This document shows positions 28,001 to 34,921 of a stretch of DNA of 47,465 nt, in pieces. The stretch spans positions 1-47,465 of the forward strand of contig JBEIDK010000009.1 in assembly GCA_040383485.1 (NCBI GenBank), given 5' to 3'. Both the position numbers and the translations under genes were made by a program. The DNA comes from JBEIDK01 sp040383485. GTDB taxonomy: Bacteria; Bacteroidota; Bacteroidia; UBA4408. How positions within the stretch are numbered: position 1 is the first letter of the stretch; every line of letters begins with the position of its first letter. Below the pieces are notes generated by a model. That model saw only the letters and a program-made list of their open reading frames with translations, was not told the DNA's origin and searched no databases.

Positions 28001-29265
28001 ACCCTGTTGCTAACCCAACAATAACAACTACTTATACTGTGATTTCATCTTCAGGTACTTGTAGCGCTACTGATTCGATAACTGTATTCGTAATTCCTGC
28101 AGTTACTGCAAATGCAGGCTCAGATGCTAATCTATGTTTAGGGTCCTCTACAACATTAAATGCAAGTGGTGGTACATCTTATTCATGGACTCCTTCAACT
28201 GGCTTAAGTAATTCCAACATAGCTAATCCTATTGCCAATCCTGGAACAAATACAACCTATTTCGTTACAGTAAGCAATGGAGTTTGTAGCTCAACTGATA
28301 CAATAAATGTACAAATTCAAACATTAAGTGTAAGTATTAATTCAGATACTACATCATTTTGTGCAGGTGGAATGGCTCAGCTAAATGCAACGGCAAGTGG
28401 AGTTTCTACTTTTAGTTGGAGTCCGTCAGCTGGATTAAATGATTCAACCATAGCTAACCCAATGGCTATGCCTTTGTCTACAACTACCTATACTGTTACA
28501 GCAAATGATGGTGTGTGTATTGTAACAAATAACATTACCTTAAATGTAAATACCATTTTAACTCCAATAATTACTACCAACGGATTAACTACAGTTTGCG
28601 AACCAGCCACTGTTAGCTTAGCTTGCAGTAGCAATGGAGTTTCATTTAATTGGAACACCCAACCAAGTTCTAGTGCAAGCAGCGTTTCAATTGCACAAAC
28701 AGGTTGTTATTCAGTTACAATTAGCGATATAAATGGATGTACTGCTACTTCTTTGCCAACATGTATAACCATTAACCCAATTCCGGCAACTCCTGTTATT
28801 ACCGTTGCAAATGATGGTTCATTAAATGCATCAACAGTTGCTTCTACTTATGTTTGGTCATACGAAGGATCAACAATAACAGAAAGTACACAAAGTTTTA
28901 TACCAAGTAATAATGGATTGTATGCTGTAATGGCAATTTCAGCAGCTGGATGTGCATCTGATACTTCTGCTTCTTTCAATTATATTTATACCAATGTTAC
29001 AACTAAAGGAACTCAAGAATATATTCTTGTATATCCTAATCCTGTTTCAGATAATCTTGTAATTCGCGCCAATTTTGAAACTCCTTCTACCATAACAATT
29101 ACGTTAAAGGACATTGCAGGTAGAACCATTAATTTAATAGAAGGTAATTCTAATTCTAGTTTTGTAAACACAAATATCAATATGAGTGATTTATCAAATG
29201 GAATATACTTCGTTAACTTCAGTAATGGAGCAAAAACTTGGAGTAAAAAAATTGTAAAGCAATAA
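22081..29265 (+). CDS. Giant GEVED/PKD/SprB-like repeat surface protein with T9SS type A sorting domain
   Basis: The 2394-residue protein starts with a signal peptide (MKKKLLSLAILFSFGTIAYA). Residues about 25-1405 alternate six GEVED domains (each with WIDYN or WIDLN, then RIR and ending GETEDYT or a close variant) with PKD domains (NVDFTDLS, SWTWTF, QNPQNIVYN). A sixth PKD domain follows. From about 1495 to 2160 there are seven repeats of about 72 residues with patterns like AGNDTSICNGG, SYSWTPSTGLSN, NIANPIA and TTYTV, plus related Ig-like units, resembling those of the gliding adhesin SprB. The C-terminus is a type A T9SS domain (YPNPVSDNLVIRA, then NGIYFVNF). It probably forms a long surface fibre for adhesion. 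No enzyme domain is visible. Transcription ends at the hairpin at 29292-29328. Confidence 0.9.
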   Translation: MKKKLLSLAILFSFGTIAYAAPYCIPTSTNGTTGGDFINGVTLGTINNQNTGSLTGSTYNDYSTQTTQLSQAGTFALTITGGNFATEFYGAWIDYNGDSTFTANEKLGQVQSTTAGQIVTINFTVPLATTIGNKRLRIRSARNTNNMDPCTNYTRGETEDYTVQIIAGGGSGPIAYFGAVQASITLGNTVDFVDSSSFTPTSWLWSFAGGTPATSSAQNPTGISYSAVGCYAVTLTATNANGSNVLTRTCYVIVNPANPYCNTLYSTGCSGTNNINAVNITNTTLNNSGTGCNSLSGTAYSIFPTSGNTTATLYRGQAYQLNVTSSSTNSSIAAWIDYNMNNVFDSTEYISVASPATQNLAASVIINIPASTTMGNVRIRIRTRANTGGPGGSAITSTQACNSFTGGETEDYELTITDAPPVAPTANFTADSLTITAGQNVDFTDLSNGLPTSWTWTFTGAATTTSSLQNPQNIVYNTPGCYDVILTATNAQGSNTKTQICYITVLAPTYCANIHQNNCSAADFISAVSIPTTGLINDSTVCDAQNGNGYTIWPAIGDKTGSVFRTGSYSINVTVNANRIIGMWIDYDHSTSFEASEFILISSNAAANATSSANFTIPNSALLGNTMMRVRSRNVTGTLTATDACTLFGSGETEDYTITILAPPTIPPVAAFTADSLTVGIGQNVDFTDLSTNLPTGWFWTFTGGVPSSSSLQNPQNIVYNTVGCYPVQLVAFNSYGLDTIVATCYINVIIPPYCSNIHTNNCTAADNINSVTIANTSINNLNTGCNGTTNSLAYNIFPPSATTTDTLLAATTYQISVTTTAARRISCWIDYNQNGTFDANEYTAITAASVANIASTANLTIPSTALLGTTKLRIRSRSTAGTMTSADACTQFGSGETEDYTITIDAAPTLPPVSAFTADSLTITLGQNVDFADVSTNVPTTWSWSFPGGVPSSSSLQNPQNIVYNSTGCYPVTLITSNAYGTDTTTVNCYITVNTPPYCANVQTNNCGGFGGGGGSINTVAIASTNFSNANTGCTGTPYTIYAPAANTTATLNRGTTYNFSVTATATSRIAIWIDLNQNYLFDATEYFLVANSVPANIPATIAITIPSNAAIGQVGMRVRLTNTATTLGAANACTSNGNGETEDYKITIGAGGNNPPATDFNANFTSISPFGSINFSDNSSNTPTSWMWYFPGGSPSTSTAQNPTGIIYSSPGCYDVSLVSTNAFGSDSVTKPCFINVTSAASFCIPTHTNACTNSYINTVQITGTTLNNALTGCNNVTAQGYTIWPASGNTTAQLNRSQSYNLKVTCNIGSRISVWIDYNHNNIFETSEWTQVATGSQANTASTVSIFVPANAVAGPTGMRIRSITTPAGGGGGGGAVNAAANSCTTFATGESEDYTVTIFDPTLIPVANFNATSSTTICVGGSVSFADLSTNTPNVWNWTLPGTVTGSSTLKNPTVVYNTAGVFPVTLYAANGNGSDTITQTSYVTVNVGPNINAGANTSVCSGLSAQLNASGANNYSWSPSAGLSNTTIGNPIATPSVTTAYIVSATGNGCISHDTVVVTVNPFPVSVLNNLPPISQCDGTITLDAGNAGSSYLWNDSSVSTSQTITVSTSQIYSVITTNSFGCSITDSRNVEINSTPVVNLGNPVTQCGGSVNLNAGNSGSAFLWSNGATTQSILATSTNTYSVVVNNNGCTASGSVLITINSAAVSTGLGTTICAGTTAQLTANGTGTFSWTPSASLSNANVSNPIAAPSTTTLYTVTITNNGCTATATQLVTINPVNNNSSAGNNVSICRNASTQLLATGGTSYLWSPSSGLSNPNISNPIATPNSTTTYSVIVTNGSCSATKNVTVTLIGANATAGLDITVCPNNTAQLNASGGTSYSWSPATNLSATNIANPIFTAGTNSTYLVDISNGQCTYTDTVNVNVGVVTANAGNDTSICNGGNIQLVANGGVNYTWTPSTGLDNASIANPVANPTITTTYTVISSSGTCSATDSITVFVIPAVTANAGSDANLCLGSSTTLNASGGTSYSWTPSTGLSNSNIANPIANPGTNTTYFVTVSNGVCSSTDTINVQIQTLSVSINSDTTSFCAGGMAQLNATASGVSTFSWSPSAGLNDSTIANPMAMPLSTTTYTVTANDGVCIVTNNITLNVNTILTPIITTNGLTTVCEPATVSLACSSNGVSFNWNTQPSSSASSVSIAQTGCYSVTISDINGCTATSLPTCITINPIPATPVITVANDGSLNASTVASTYVWSYEGSTITESTQSFIPSNNGLYAVMAISAAGCASDTSASFNYIYTNVTTKGTQEYILVYPNPVSDNLVIRANFETPSTITITLKDIAGRTINLIEGNSNSSFVNTNINMSDLSNGIYFVNFSNGAKTWSKKIVKQ

Positions 29266-29291
29266 GTTTGAAATTTTTCTTTCATAATTAA

Positions 29292-29328
29292 TTAAAAAAG
29301 CTGTCTCATTTTGAGACAGCTTTTTTAA
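29292..29328 (+). terminator. Terminator after the giant surface protein gene
   Basis: TTAAAAAAGCTGTCTCA pairs with TGAGACAGCTTTTTTAA around a 3-base loop, 27 bp past the stop codon, with a T-tract at the right edge. A near-perfect palindrome, it could also act on a minus-strand transcript. Confidence 0.9.
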
Positions 29329-29406
29329 TTATTGATTTTATAACGAGAGATATTTTTTCAAGGTTGACAGGATATGTTTATTTATAGAAATGCTTTATGA
29401 TTAAAT

Positions 29407-29555
29407 CCAAATTCTATTATAACGCAAAACCCCTTCAAAATATGGAGTAAACAACTTTTTCTCATGCATCCTATATTCAATATGATTTATTCGTAAAAGT
29501 TCATATTTTATTAAGCTTTGGCGTTTAACTACGAACCTCTAAAGCGTAATCTGGG
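29407..29555 (-). mobile_element. MITE-like element, copy B (149 bp, right end deleted)
   Basis: On the minus strand the element starts CCCAGATTACGCTTTAGAGG at 29555 and follows copies A and C through TTGAAGGGGTTTTGCG. About 15 bases of the far inverted repeat are missing: after TAGAATTT it goes straight to GGATTTAA. TTAAA (TTTAA on the element strand) flanks both sides at 29402-29406 and 29556-29560, so the insertion was probably complete and lost the segment later. It lies between the terminator of the giant gene and mqnD. Confidence 0.8.
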
Positions 29556-29562
29556 TTAAAAA

Positions 29563-29582
29563 ATGATAATCATTGGTATCAT
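29563..29582. promoter_or_regulatory. Fur-box-like palindrome upstream of mqnD
   Basis: ATGATAATCATT at 29563-29574 equals the central 12 bases of the classical Fur consensus, and TATCAT at 29577 forms a second inverted half-site. It lies about 175 bp before the mqnD start and just outside MITE copy B. In AT-rich DNA such a match can arise by chance, and no Fur protein is seen in the window. Confidence 0.3.
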
Positions 29583-29756
29583 TAAAATAGTTTAGGACAT
29601 CATTTTTATTAAAACAATTAAATAAATAATGAGTTAATAAAAATGTAATTAATGTATTAGTTTTGGTTGATTTTTGTTTGTCTAAATTTAACATTGTGTC
29701 TCACCTTATTTTATTAGGAATGGGTTCGCGGTTATAGTTATATTAATCCTTAATTA

Positions 29757-30578
29757 ATGATATTAACACTTGGTTATTCTCCTTGTCCTAATGATTGCTT
29801 CATGTTTGATGCAATGGTACATGGCAAAATTGATACGGAAGGTTTAGACTTTGAGGTTGTAATGGAAGATGTAGAAACTCTTAATAAAAGAGCATTAAAT
29901 TTATACCAATTACCATTGCAAATTTCTAAACTAAGTTATCATGCCTACATGTATGCCAGAAAAAATTATAACTTATTACAAAGTGGTAGTGCCTTAGGTA
30001 GAGGGTGTGGTCCTTTACTAATAAGTAAAAATAAAAGTTTAACATCAAGTAATCTGCCAATTGATTCAAAAATTGCCATTCCTGGAAATTATACTACTGC
30101 ACATATGTTGTTTTCTTTTGCTTTCTCTCAACATAGAAACAAAACATCATTAGTATTTTCTGAAATAGAAAATGCCGTTCTTTCAAATGAGTTTGATGCA
30201 GGGGTAATTATTCATGAAAATAGATTTACTTATCAAGACAGAGGATTATATAAAATTATTGATTTGGGAGAATATTGGGAAAGCCAAACTGGTTGTGCAA
30301 TTCCGCTTGGTGGCATTGTAGTAAGTAAAAATATTTCTATGCAGGTTACAGAAAAAATAAATCGTGTTTTAAAACGCAGTATCCAGTATGCATTTGACAG
30401 TCCAACATCATCGCAGGAATATGTAAAACAACATGCTCAAGAAATGATTGAAGAAGTGATAAGAAACCACATTAATTTATATGTAAATAATTTTTCACTG
30501 GAGTTAGGTTCAGAAGGTAATAAGGCAATATTAGAATTAAGTAATATGTTCTCTGAATTAAACAAAAAAAGAGAGTAA
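29757..30578 (+). CDS. mqnD: 1,4-dihydroxy-6-naphthoate synthase (futalosine pathway)
   Basis: MqnD acts late in the futalosine route to menaquinone, making 1,4-dihydroxy-6-naphthoate from cyclic dehypoxanthinyl futalosine. The 273 residues have the family start LGYSPCPNDCFMFDAMVHGK, the motif KLSYHAYMY, and GRGCGPLLIS. The solute-binding-like core contains TTAHMLFSFA, DAGVIIHENRFTY and AIPLGGIVVSK, and lacks a signal peptide, so the enzyme is cytoplasmic. Length is normal. It stands alone, preceded by a long gap holding MITE copy B and a Fur-box-like palindrome. Its last codons lie inside the stem of the terminator at 30564-30596. Confidence 0.93.
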   Translation: MILTLGYSPCPNDCFMFDAMVHGKIDTEGLDFEVVMEDVETLNKRALNLYQLPLQISKLSYHAYMYARKNYNLLQSGSALGRGCGPLLISKNKSLTSSNLPIDSKIAIPGNYTTAHMLFSFAFSQHRNKTSLVFSEIENAVLSNEFDAGVIIHENRFTYQDRGLYKIIDLGEYWESQTGCAIPLGGIVVSKNISMQVTEKINRVLKRSIQYAFDSPTSSQEYVKQHAQEMIEEVIRNHINLYVNNFSLELGSEGNKAILELSNMFSELNKKRE

Positions 30579-30596
30579 ATTTTACTCTCTTTTTTT
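30564..30596. terminator. Bidirectional terminator overlapping the mqnD stop
   Basis: AAAAAAAGAGAGTAAA (30564-30579) pairs with TTTACTCTCTTTTTT (30581 on). The mqnD TAA stop is part of the left arm. The same hairpin lies 17 bp beyond the stop of convergent yajC, so it can serve both. Confidence 0.85.
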
Positions 30597-30612
30597 CTCC
30601 TTGAATCAAAAA

Positions 30613-30942
30613 TTATGATTTTGCATCTGTAGCTAAAGAGGCGCTATTTGACATTGAAACAGCTGCTTTTTCGAAGCGCAGTCTTGTTCCCATAGCTACC
30701 TCAACAAGTATTGTTGAAGCTTCTATTTCCACAATTTTACCGTGGATGCCACCAATGGTAACAACAGGGTCTCCTTTTTGTAAATTCTCTCTAAACTTTT
30801 TCTCTTCTTTTTGCTTTTTCATTTGTGGGCGAATCATAAAAAAATAAAAAACCCCTACAATAAGAATAATTGGTAAAAATGATGCGATAGGATTCTGCCC
30901 ATTCTTTGGGGCGCCCATTAATAAAATGTTAAGTATGTTCAT
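30613..30942 (-). CDS. yajC: Preprotein translocase accessory subunit YajC
   Basis: YajC is a small inner-membrane protein that associates with SecDF and the Sec translocon. The 109 residues contain one membrane helix (about 22-39, FLPIILIVGVFYFFMIRPQM) followed by the family pattern QKKQKEEKKFRENLQKGDPV and TIGGIHGKIVEIE. Length and order are typical. It lies 56 bp downstream of the RhlE-type helicase gene on the same strand and ends at the terminator shared with mqnD. Confidence 0.93.
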   Translation of the reverse strand: MNILNILLMGAPKNGQNPIASFLPIILIVGVFYFFMIRPQMKKQKEEKKFRENLQKGDPVVTIGGIHGKIVEIEASTILVEVAMGTRLRFEKAAVSMSNSASLATDAKS

Positions 30943-30998
30943 TGTGTTTAAAAAATTTCGGCAAATGTAGAATATTTTATCATTTACTTTTTATTGAA

Positions 30999-32261
30999 TT
31001 ATCTATTATTAAATGAAGGTTTATTACCCCATTTTTTTTGACCATTACTGCTGCCTGCTGCTGGTTTTGGCCTTTTATGATTTGAGTCTCTAGGCTCCTT
31101 TTTAGGCGATGGAGGAGGATTATGAATCATAAGCGGAAATGGATGTTCATCCATAACAGGTATTTTTTTTGATATTAGTTTTTCAATATCTCTTAAATAT
31201 GCTTTTTCTTCTGCATCGCAAAATGATAATGAGGTTCCATTAGCACCTGCCCTGCCTGTACGTCCAATTCTATGTACATAGGTTTCAGGAATATTTGGCA
31301 TTTCATAATTGATAACAAATGCTAATTCATCTACATCAATTCCTCTGGATGCAATATCAGTTGCAACTAAAACCCTTGTAGTTTGTGCTTTGAAGTTAGT
31401 AAGTGCGCGTTGTCGAGCATTTTGCGCTTTATTACCATGAATAGCTTCTGCTTTAATATTATTTTGAGTGAGTACTTTTACAACCTTATCAGCACCATGT
31501 TTTGTTCTTGTAAAAACGAGTGCTGTTTTTATTGATTTGTCTTGTAAGATATGAACTAATAAAGCATTTTTATTTCCCTTGTCAACAAAATAAATAAATT
31601 GTTTTATTGTGTCAGCAGTTGATGAAACTGGTGTAACTTCAACTTTGCGAGGATTAATTAAAATGGTGTTGGATAGCTTCACAATTTCGTGCGGCATGGT
31701 AGCCGAAAAGAATAATGATTGACGTTTTTTAGGCAAGGCAACTAATAATTTTTTTACATCATGAATAAAGCCCATGTCAAGCATGCGGTCAGCCTCATCT
31801 AAAACAAAAAATTCAATATCTTTTAATGAAATTATTCCTTGATTCATCAAGTCGAGTAAACGCCCCGGGGTAGCAATTAAAACATCAATTCCTTTTTGTA
31901 AATTTAATACTTGTGAATGTTGATTTACGCCACCAAAAATTACTGTATTCGTTAACCCAGTATGTCTGCCATAACTGGTAAAACTTTCACCTATTTGAAT
32001 TGCTAATTCGCGAGTTGGTGTTACAATTAAAGCTCTGATTTTTCTTTTTTTATCGAATGATTTGTTTGCAAATAACAATTGTAAAATTGGAATTGCGAAT
32101 GCGGCCGTTTTGCCTGTGCCTGTTTGTGCGCAGCCAAGTAAATCTATACCTTCTAAAACAATTGGAATAGCTTGACTTTGAATTGGTGTCGGATTTGTGT
32201 ATCCTTCTTCGATTAAGGATTTTAAAATTGGCTCAATTAAATTGAGTGATTGAAATGTCAT
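30999..32261 (-). CDS. DEAD-box RNA helicase, RhlE type
   Basis: This ATP-dependent RNA helicase probably acts in ribosome assembly or RNA turnover. The 420 residues have the full motif set: an F-Q motif (MTFQSLNLIEPILKSL), AQTGTGKT, PTRELAIQI, TPGRLLD, DEAD in FVLDEADRMLDMGF, SAT, and in the second RecA domain ATDIASRGIDV and HRIGRTGRAG. The tail is short, basic and Pro/Asn-rich, as in many RhlE-like proteins. It lies between the exonuclease gene (50-bp gap) and yajC on the same strand. The substrate RNA is not predictable. Confidence 0.93.
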   Translation of the reverse strand: MTFQSLNLIEPILKSLIEEGYTNPTPIQSQAIPIVLEGIDLLGCAQTGTGKTAAFAIPILQLLFANKSFDKKRKIRALIVTPTRELAIQIGESFTSYGRHTGLTNTVIFGGVNQHSQVLNLQKGIDVLIATPGRLLDLMNQGIISLKDIEFFVLDEADRMLDMGFIHDVKKLLVALPKKRQSLFFSATMPHEIVKLSNTILINPRKVEVTPVSSTADTIKQFIYFVDKGNKNALLVHILQDKSIKTALVFTRTKHGADKVVKVLTQNNIKAEAIHGNKAQNARQRALTNFKAQTTRVLVATDIASRGIDVDELAFVINYEMPNIPETYVHRIGRTGRAGANGTSLSFCDAEEKAYLRDIEKLISKKIPVMDEHPFPLMIHNPPPSPKKEPRDSNHKRPKPAAGSSNGQKKWGNKPSFNNR

Positions 32262-32311
32262 ATTTTTTATAAAAGTGCGCGAATGTAACTAAAATAAAGC
32301 GAAGTGGGCTT

Positions 32312-33685
32312 TTAATATTTAATGACCTTATACTTGTCAACATTTGCTTTCATCCAACTACGAATCAAATCATCGCAATCAGGATAATGATTTTTTGTTT
32401 GCAAAAGTTCTCTTAATTGAGCCGGTTCGGAGTATTGGTCATGCTTATCATAATATCCATAACCTAAATATTTTCTATTTTCAATCATGATAAATGATTC
32501 TTCGTTTATTGTTCTTCCCTTATCAATAATTATAAAATTCGGGGCTCTAAAAATGTATTGTTCTAAAATTTCTGTAGCTCTTTTGTTATAAACATCAGCA
32601 CTCTCTTCACCAGCGCATATTCCATTGCATTTTTTAATTTGATGATTAAAGCAAATGCTTCCTTCACCTGTTAGGGCAGTGTATTGCAAGCAAAGGGCAT
32701 GTTCATCAATCCAACGTTCAAGTGTTTCTCTTGCTGTAACATATTTAGTAAATGAAACTAAAACATTATCGGAAGTATTAAACTCTGAGATTTTAAAATT
32801 TATGATTCCATTTGAATCTTTATTCCAAAAAATGCTATGAGTAAATATTTCTGATTTTCTTACAGAATTGTAAGTTGGTTTGTGCACTTTTATTTCATTC
32901 GATTCATGCAGGAGCGCAATTAGTTCGCTTCCTGTTTTTACAAAATCAACATCCATTAATTCAAAAAGCATTTTCTTTGCTTTTTTAGTATCATTAGCAA
33001 AGTGATTGGTTGCTCTGCTATACATATTTATACTTTTTCCAATATAAATTATGTTTTGATCCTTATCTAAGTAATAGTAAACACCGCATTCCTCAGGCAG
33101 TTTATCTAGTATGTATTTTTTAATGCCATCAACTTTTCTTTTATTTAATTCTGTTACTCCTTTGTTTTTATATATAGGATTTGTTGCTTTTTCTCTCAAC
33201 AGCAATTCAAAAAGTTTAACTGTAGCTTGAGCATCTCCTTCTGCTCTGTGTCTATTGTCGACTTGAATGCCCAACTGAGCACATAGCTTGCCTAAACTAT
33301 AACTTAGCTTGCCTGGAATTAATTTACGACTCAATTGAACAGTGCATAAAGTTTCTCTTTTATAGCTGAACCCCAGTGAAGCAAATTCATCTCTAACGAA
33401 ACTATAATCGAATTTTGCATTGTGCGCAACAAAAACACAATCTTTTGTAATGGCATCAATTTGTTTTGCTACTTCATAAAATTTAGGTGCGTTTTCAACC
33501 ATTTCATTTGTAATACCAGAAATATTCGTATACATAGGAGCAATGTAACATTCAGGATTGAGAAGCGTTGAAAACCTATTTACCAAAGTTAATCCATCAT
33601 GCACCAAAATACATATTTCTATAATTCTAGATTTTTGGTAAACAAACTTACCACCGCATGTTTCTATATCAATTATTGCAAACAT
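32312..33685 (-). CDS. DnaQ-like 3'-5' exonuclease fused to a GIY-YIG nuclease domain
   Basis: The 457 residues contain two nuclease modules. At the N-terminus a DEDDh exonuclease has Asp6 and Glu8 in IIDIETCGG, VAHNAKFDYSFV in the middle and HRAEGDAQAT as the last motif. From about residue 195 a GIY-YIG domain like that at the UvrC N-terminus follows: ECGVYYYLDKDQNIIYIGKS, then the conserved Arg and a Glu in the helix region. The rest resembles the UvrC/Cho-like linker, including a Cys pair in CNGICAGEE. Such fusions are frequent in Bacteroidota, and a role in DNA repair is likely but unproven. Its ATG overlaps the stop of the upstream gene by one base, indicating coupling. Confidence 0.87.
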   Translation of the reverse strand: MFAIIDIETCGGKFVYQKSRIIEICILVHDGLTLVNRFSTLLNPECYIAPMYTNISGITNEMVENAPKFYEVAKQIDAITKDCVFVAHNAKFDYSFVRDEFASLGFSYKRETLCTVQLSRKLIPGKLSYSLGKLCAQLGIQVDNRHRAEGDAQATVKLFELLLREKATNPIYKNKGVTELNKRKVDGIKKYILDKLPEECGVYYYLDKDQNIIYIGKSINMYSRATNHFANDTKKAKKMLFELMDVDFVKTGSELIALLHESNEIKVHKPTYNSVRKSEIFTHSIFWNKDSNGIINFKISEFNTSDNVLVSFTKYVTARETLERWIDEHALCLQYTALTGEGSICFNHQIKKCNGICAGEESADVYNKRATEILEQYIFRAPNFIIIDKGRTINEESFIMIENRKYLGYGYYDKHDQYSEPAQLRELLQTKNHYPDCDDLIRSWMKANVDKYKVIKY

Positions 33686-34704
33686 TATTTTGTTTGTTTA
33701 ATGCTATTTATTAATAAATAATATTCTTTTATCCATGACTTAATATTCGAATATTTCTGCATGTCGCATACTAATTCCTGACGAGTATGTAAGTTAGTAT
33801 TAAAAGGTAAAGACTTACTCATAACTACTTTTTCTAATTGGTTTAATGCTACTAAAGCCCTACTAATAAAGAATAACTGATATTCTAAAAAAAGAATTTT
33901 TCTATTTTCAGAATATTCAAGACTAAATACTAGTTTACAAAAAAATTGAATTTGTTTTATGAAACCTAACCTTAGGTTTTTTATGGATGTTGCTTTATTA
34001 ACTATGGTAATGCAGCCAGCTTTCAAATCAAACCACAAGTCAAAAATATCATCAGCAAACTGAATTAAAGCACCTAGTTGAAAAACAATTTTCGCTTTAA
34101 TTTCTGAATTGTCGTTAGAGTTTAAATACCAAAACAGTTGAGCAGAATAGCCACCTTTATTAAATGTAATTTGTTCTAATTCTGTTGCGGTTAAATTCTC
34201 AAATTCTACTTGTTTTTGAGCTTGTAACTGAGCCATAAATACTGTAGTGCTTTTCTCTAAAAATAATACTTCATCAATAAGTAATGGTTTTAATTCGGCA
34301 TACAATATGTGTAATAATTCCTCCTCACCATTATTATAACTATTAAAATTCTGAGTATTTAAGAATGACTTAAGATTATCAACTGATAAGTTATCTCTTT
34401 CAAAAAAATCATCGAAGAGAGGAGTAATTGCGCTTGCCAAAACTAATCTTCGCTTATCTGTTTTACTTAAATATTTACCATTTAAAATTTGAAAACCTAT
34501 GCCCAACATTACAGGAACAAAGATTGAATAAAATTGAATACGCTTTTTAAGCTCTGAATCAAGAGCAACATTATTCTTAATCTCTATTTTTTTAATTAGA
34601 ACCCTTATATGAAACAAATAATATATTTTATAGAAGAAGCAAGCTACCAATATTTTTGTGAGTATTTTATAAAAGAGTAGAAAGGCATTAATTCTAGCAA
34701 ACAT
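33685..34704 (-). CDS. Class I isoprenoid-synthase-like protein
   Basis: The 339 residues are helical and lack a signal peptide, though the first 32 are hydrophobic and may sit at the membrane. Two Asp-rich motifs fit the class I isoprenoid synthase fold: SAITPLFDDFFE (Asp98, Asp99, Glu102) and QFADDIFDLWFDLK (Asp218, Asp219, Asp222). In that fold two such motifs bind the Mg-diphosphate of a prenyl substrate. The pattern resembles the poorly characterised Bacteroidota proteins annotated as class 1 isoprenoid biosynthesis enzymes. Substrate and product are unknown. It is the first gene of a minus-strand run, and TAATG couples it to the exonuclease gene. An ordinary prenyltransferase is unlikely because the flanking sequence is not conserved. 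Confidence 0.6.
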   Translation of the reverse strand: MFARINAFLLFYKILTKILVACFFYKIYYLFHIRVLIKKIEIKNNVALDSELKKRIQFYSIFVPVMLGIGFQILNGKYLSKTDKRRLVLASAITPLFDDFFERDNLSVDNLKSFLNTQNFNSYNNGEEELLHILYAELKPLLIDEVLFLEKSTTVFMAQLQAQKQVEFENLTATELEQITFNKGGYSAQLFWYLNSNDNSEIKAKIVFQLGALIQFADDIFDLWFDLKAGCITIVNKATSIKNLRLGFIKQIQFFCKLVFSLEYSENRKILFLEYQLFFISRALVALNQLEKVVMSKSLPFNTNLHTRQELVCDMQKYSNIKSWIKEYYLLINSIKQTK

Positions 34705-34921
34705 GGCACAAGACTGAATTATTTAATTAATTTCAATTACTATTAATTTTATTATTTTTGTTAGAGGTTACTTAAAATTTATTGAACGTTACATAATAAA
34801 TAGATTTAAATAATTATTTTTCCAATAAAGATTATGAAATTAAATCTTTCGAAGTAAACTATATTTCTTTTTTGTGCGTACTTATTTTAAAACAATATTA
34901 TCAATTAACAATTTACCTAAA

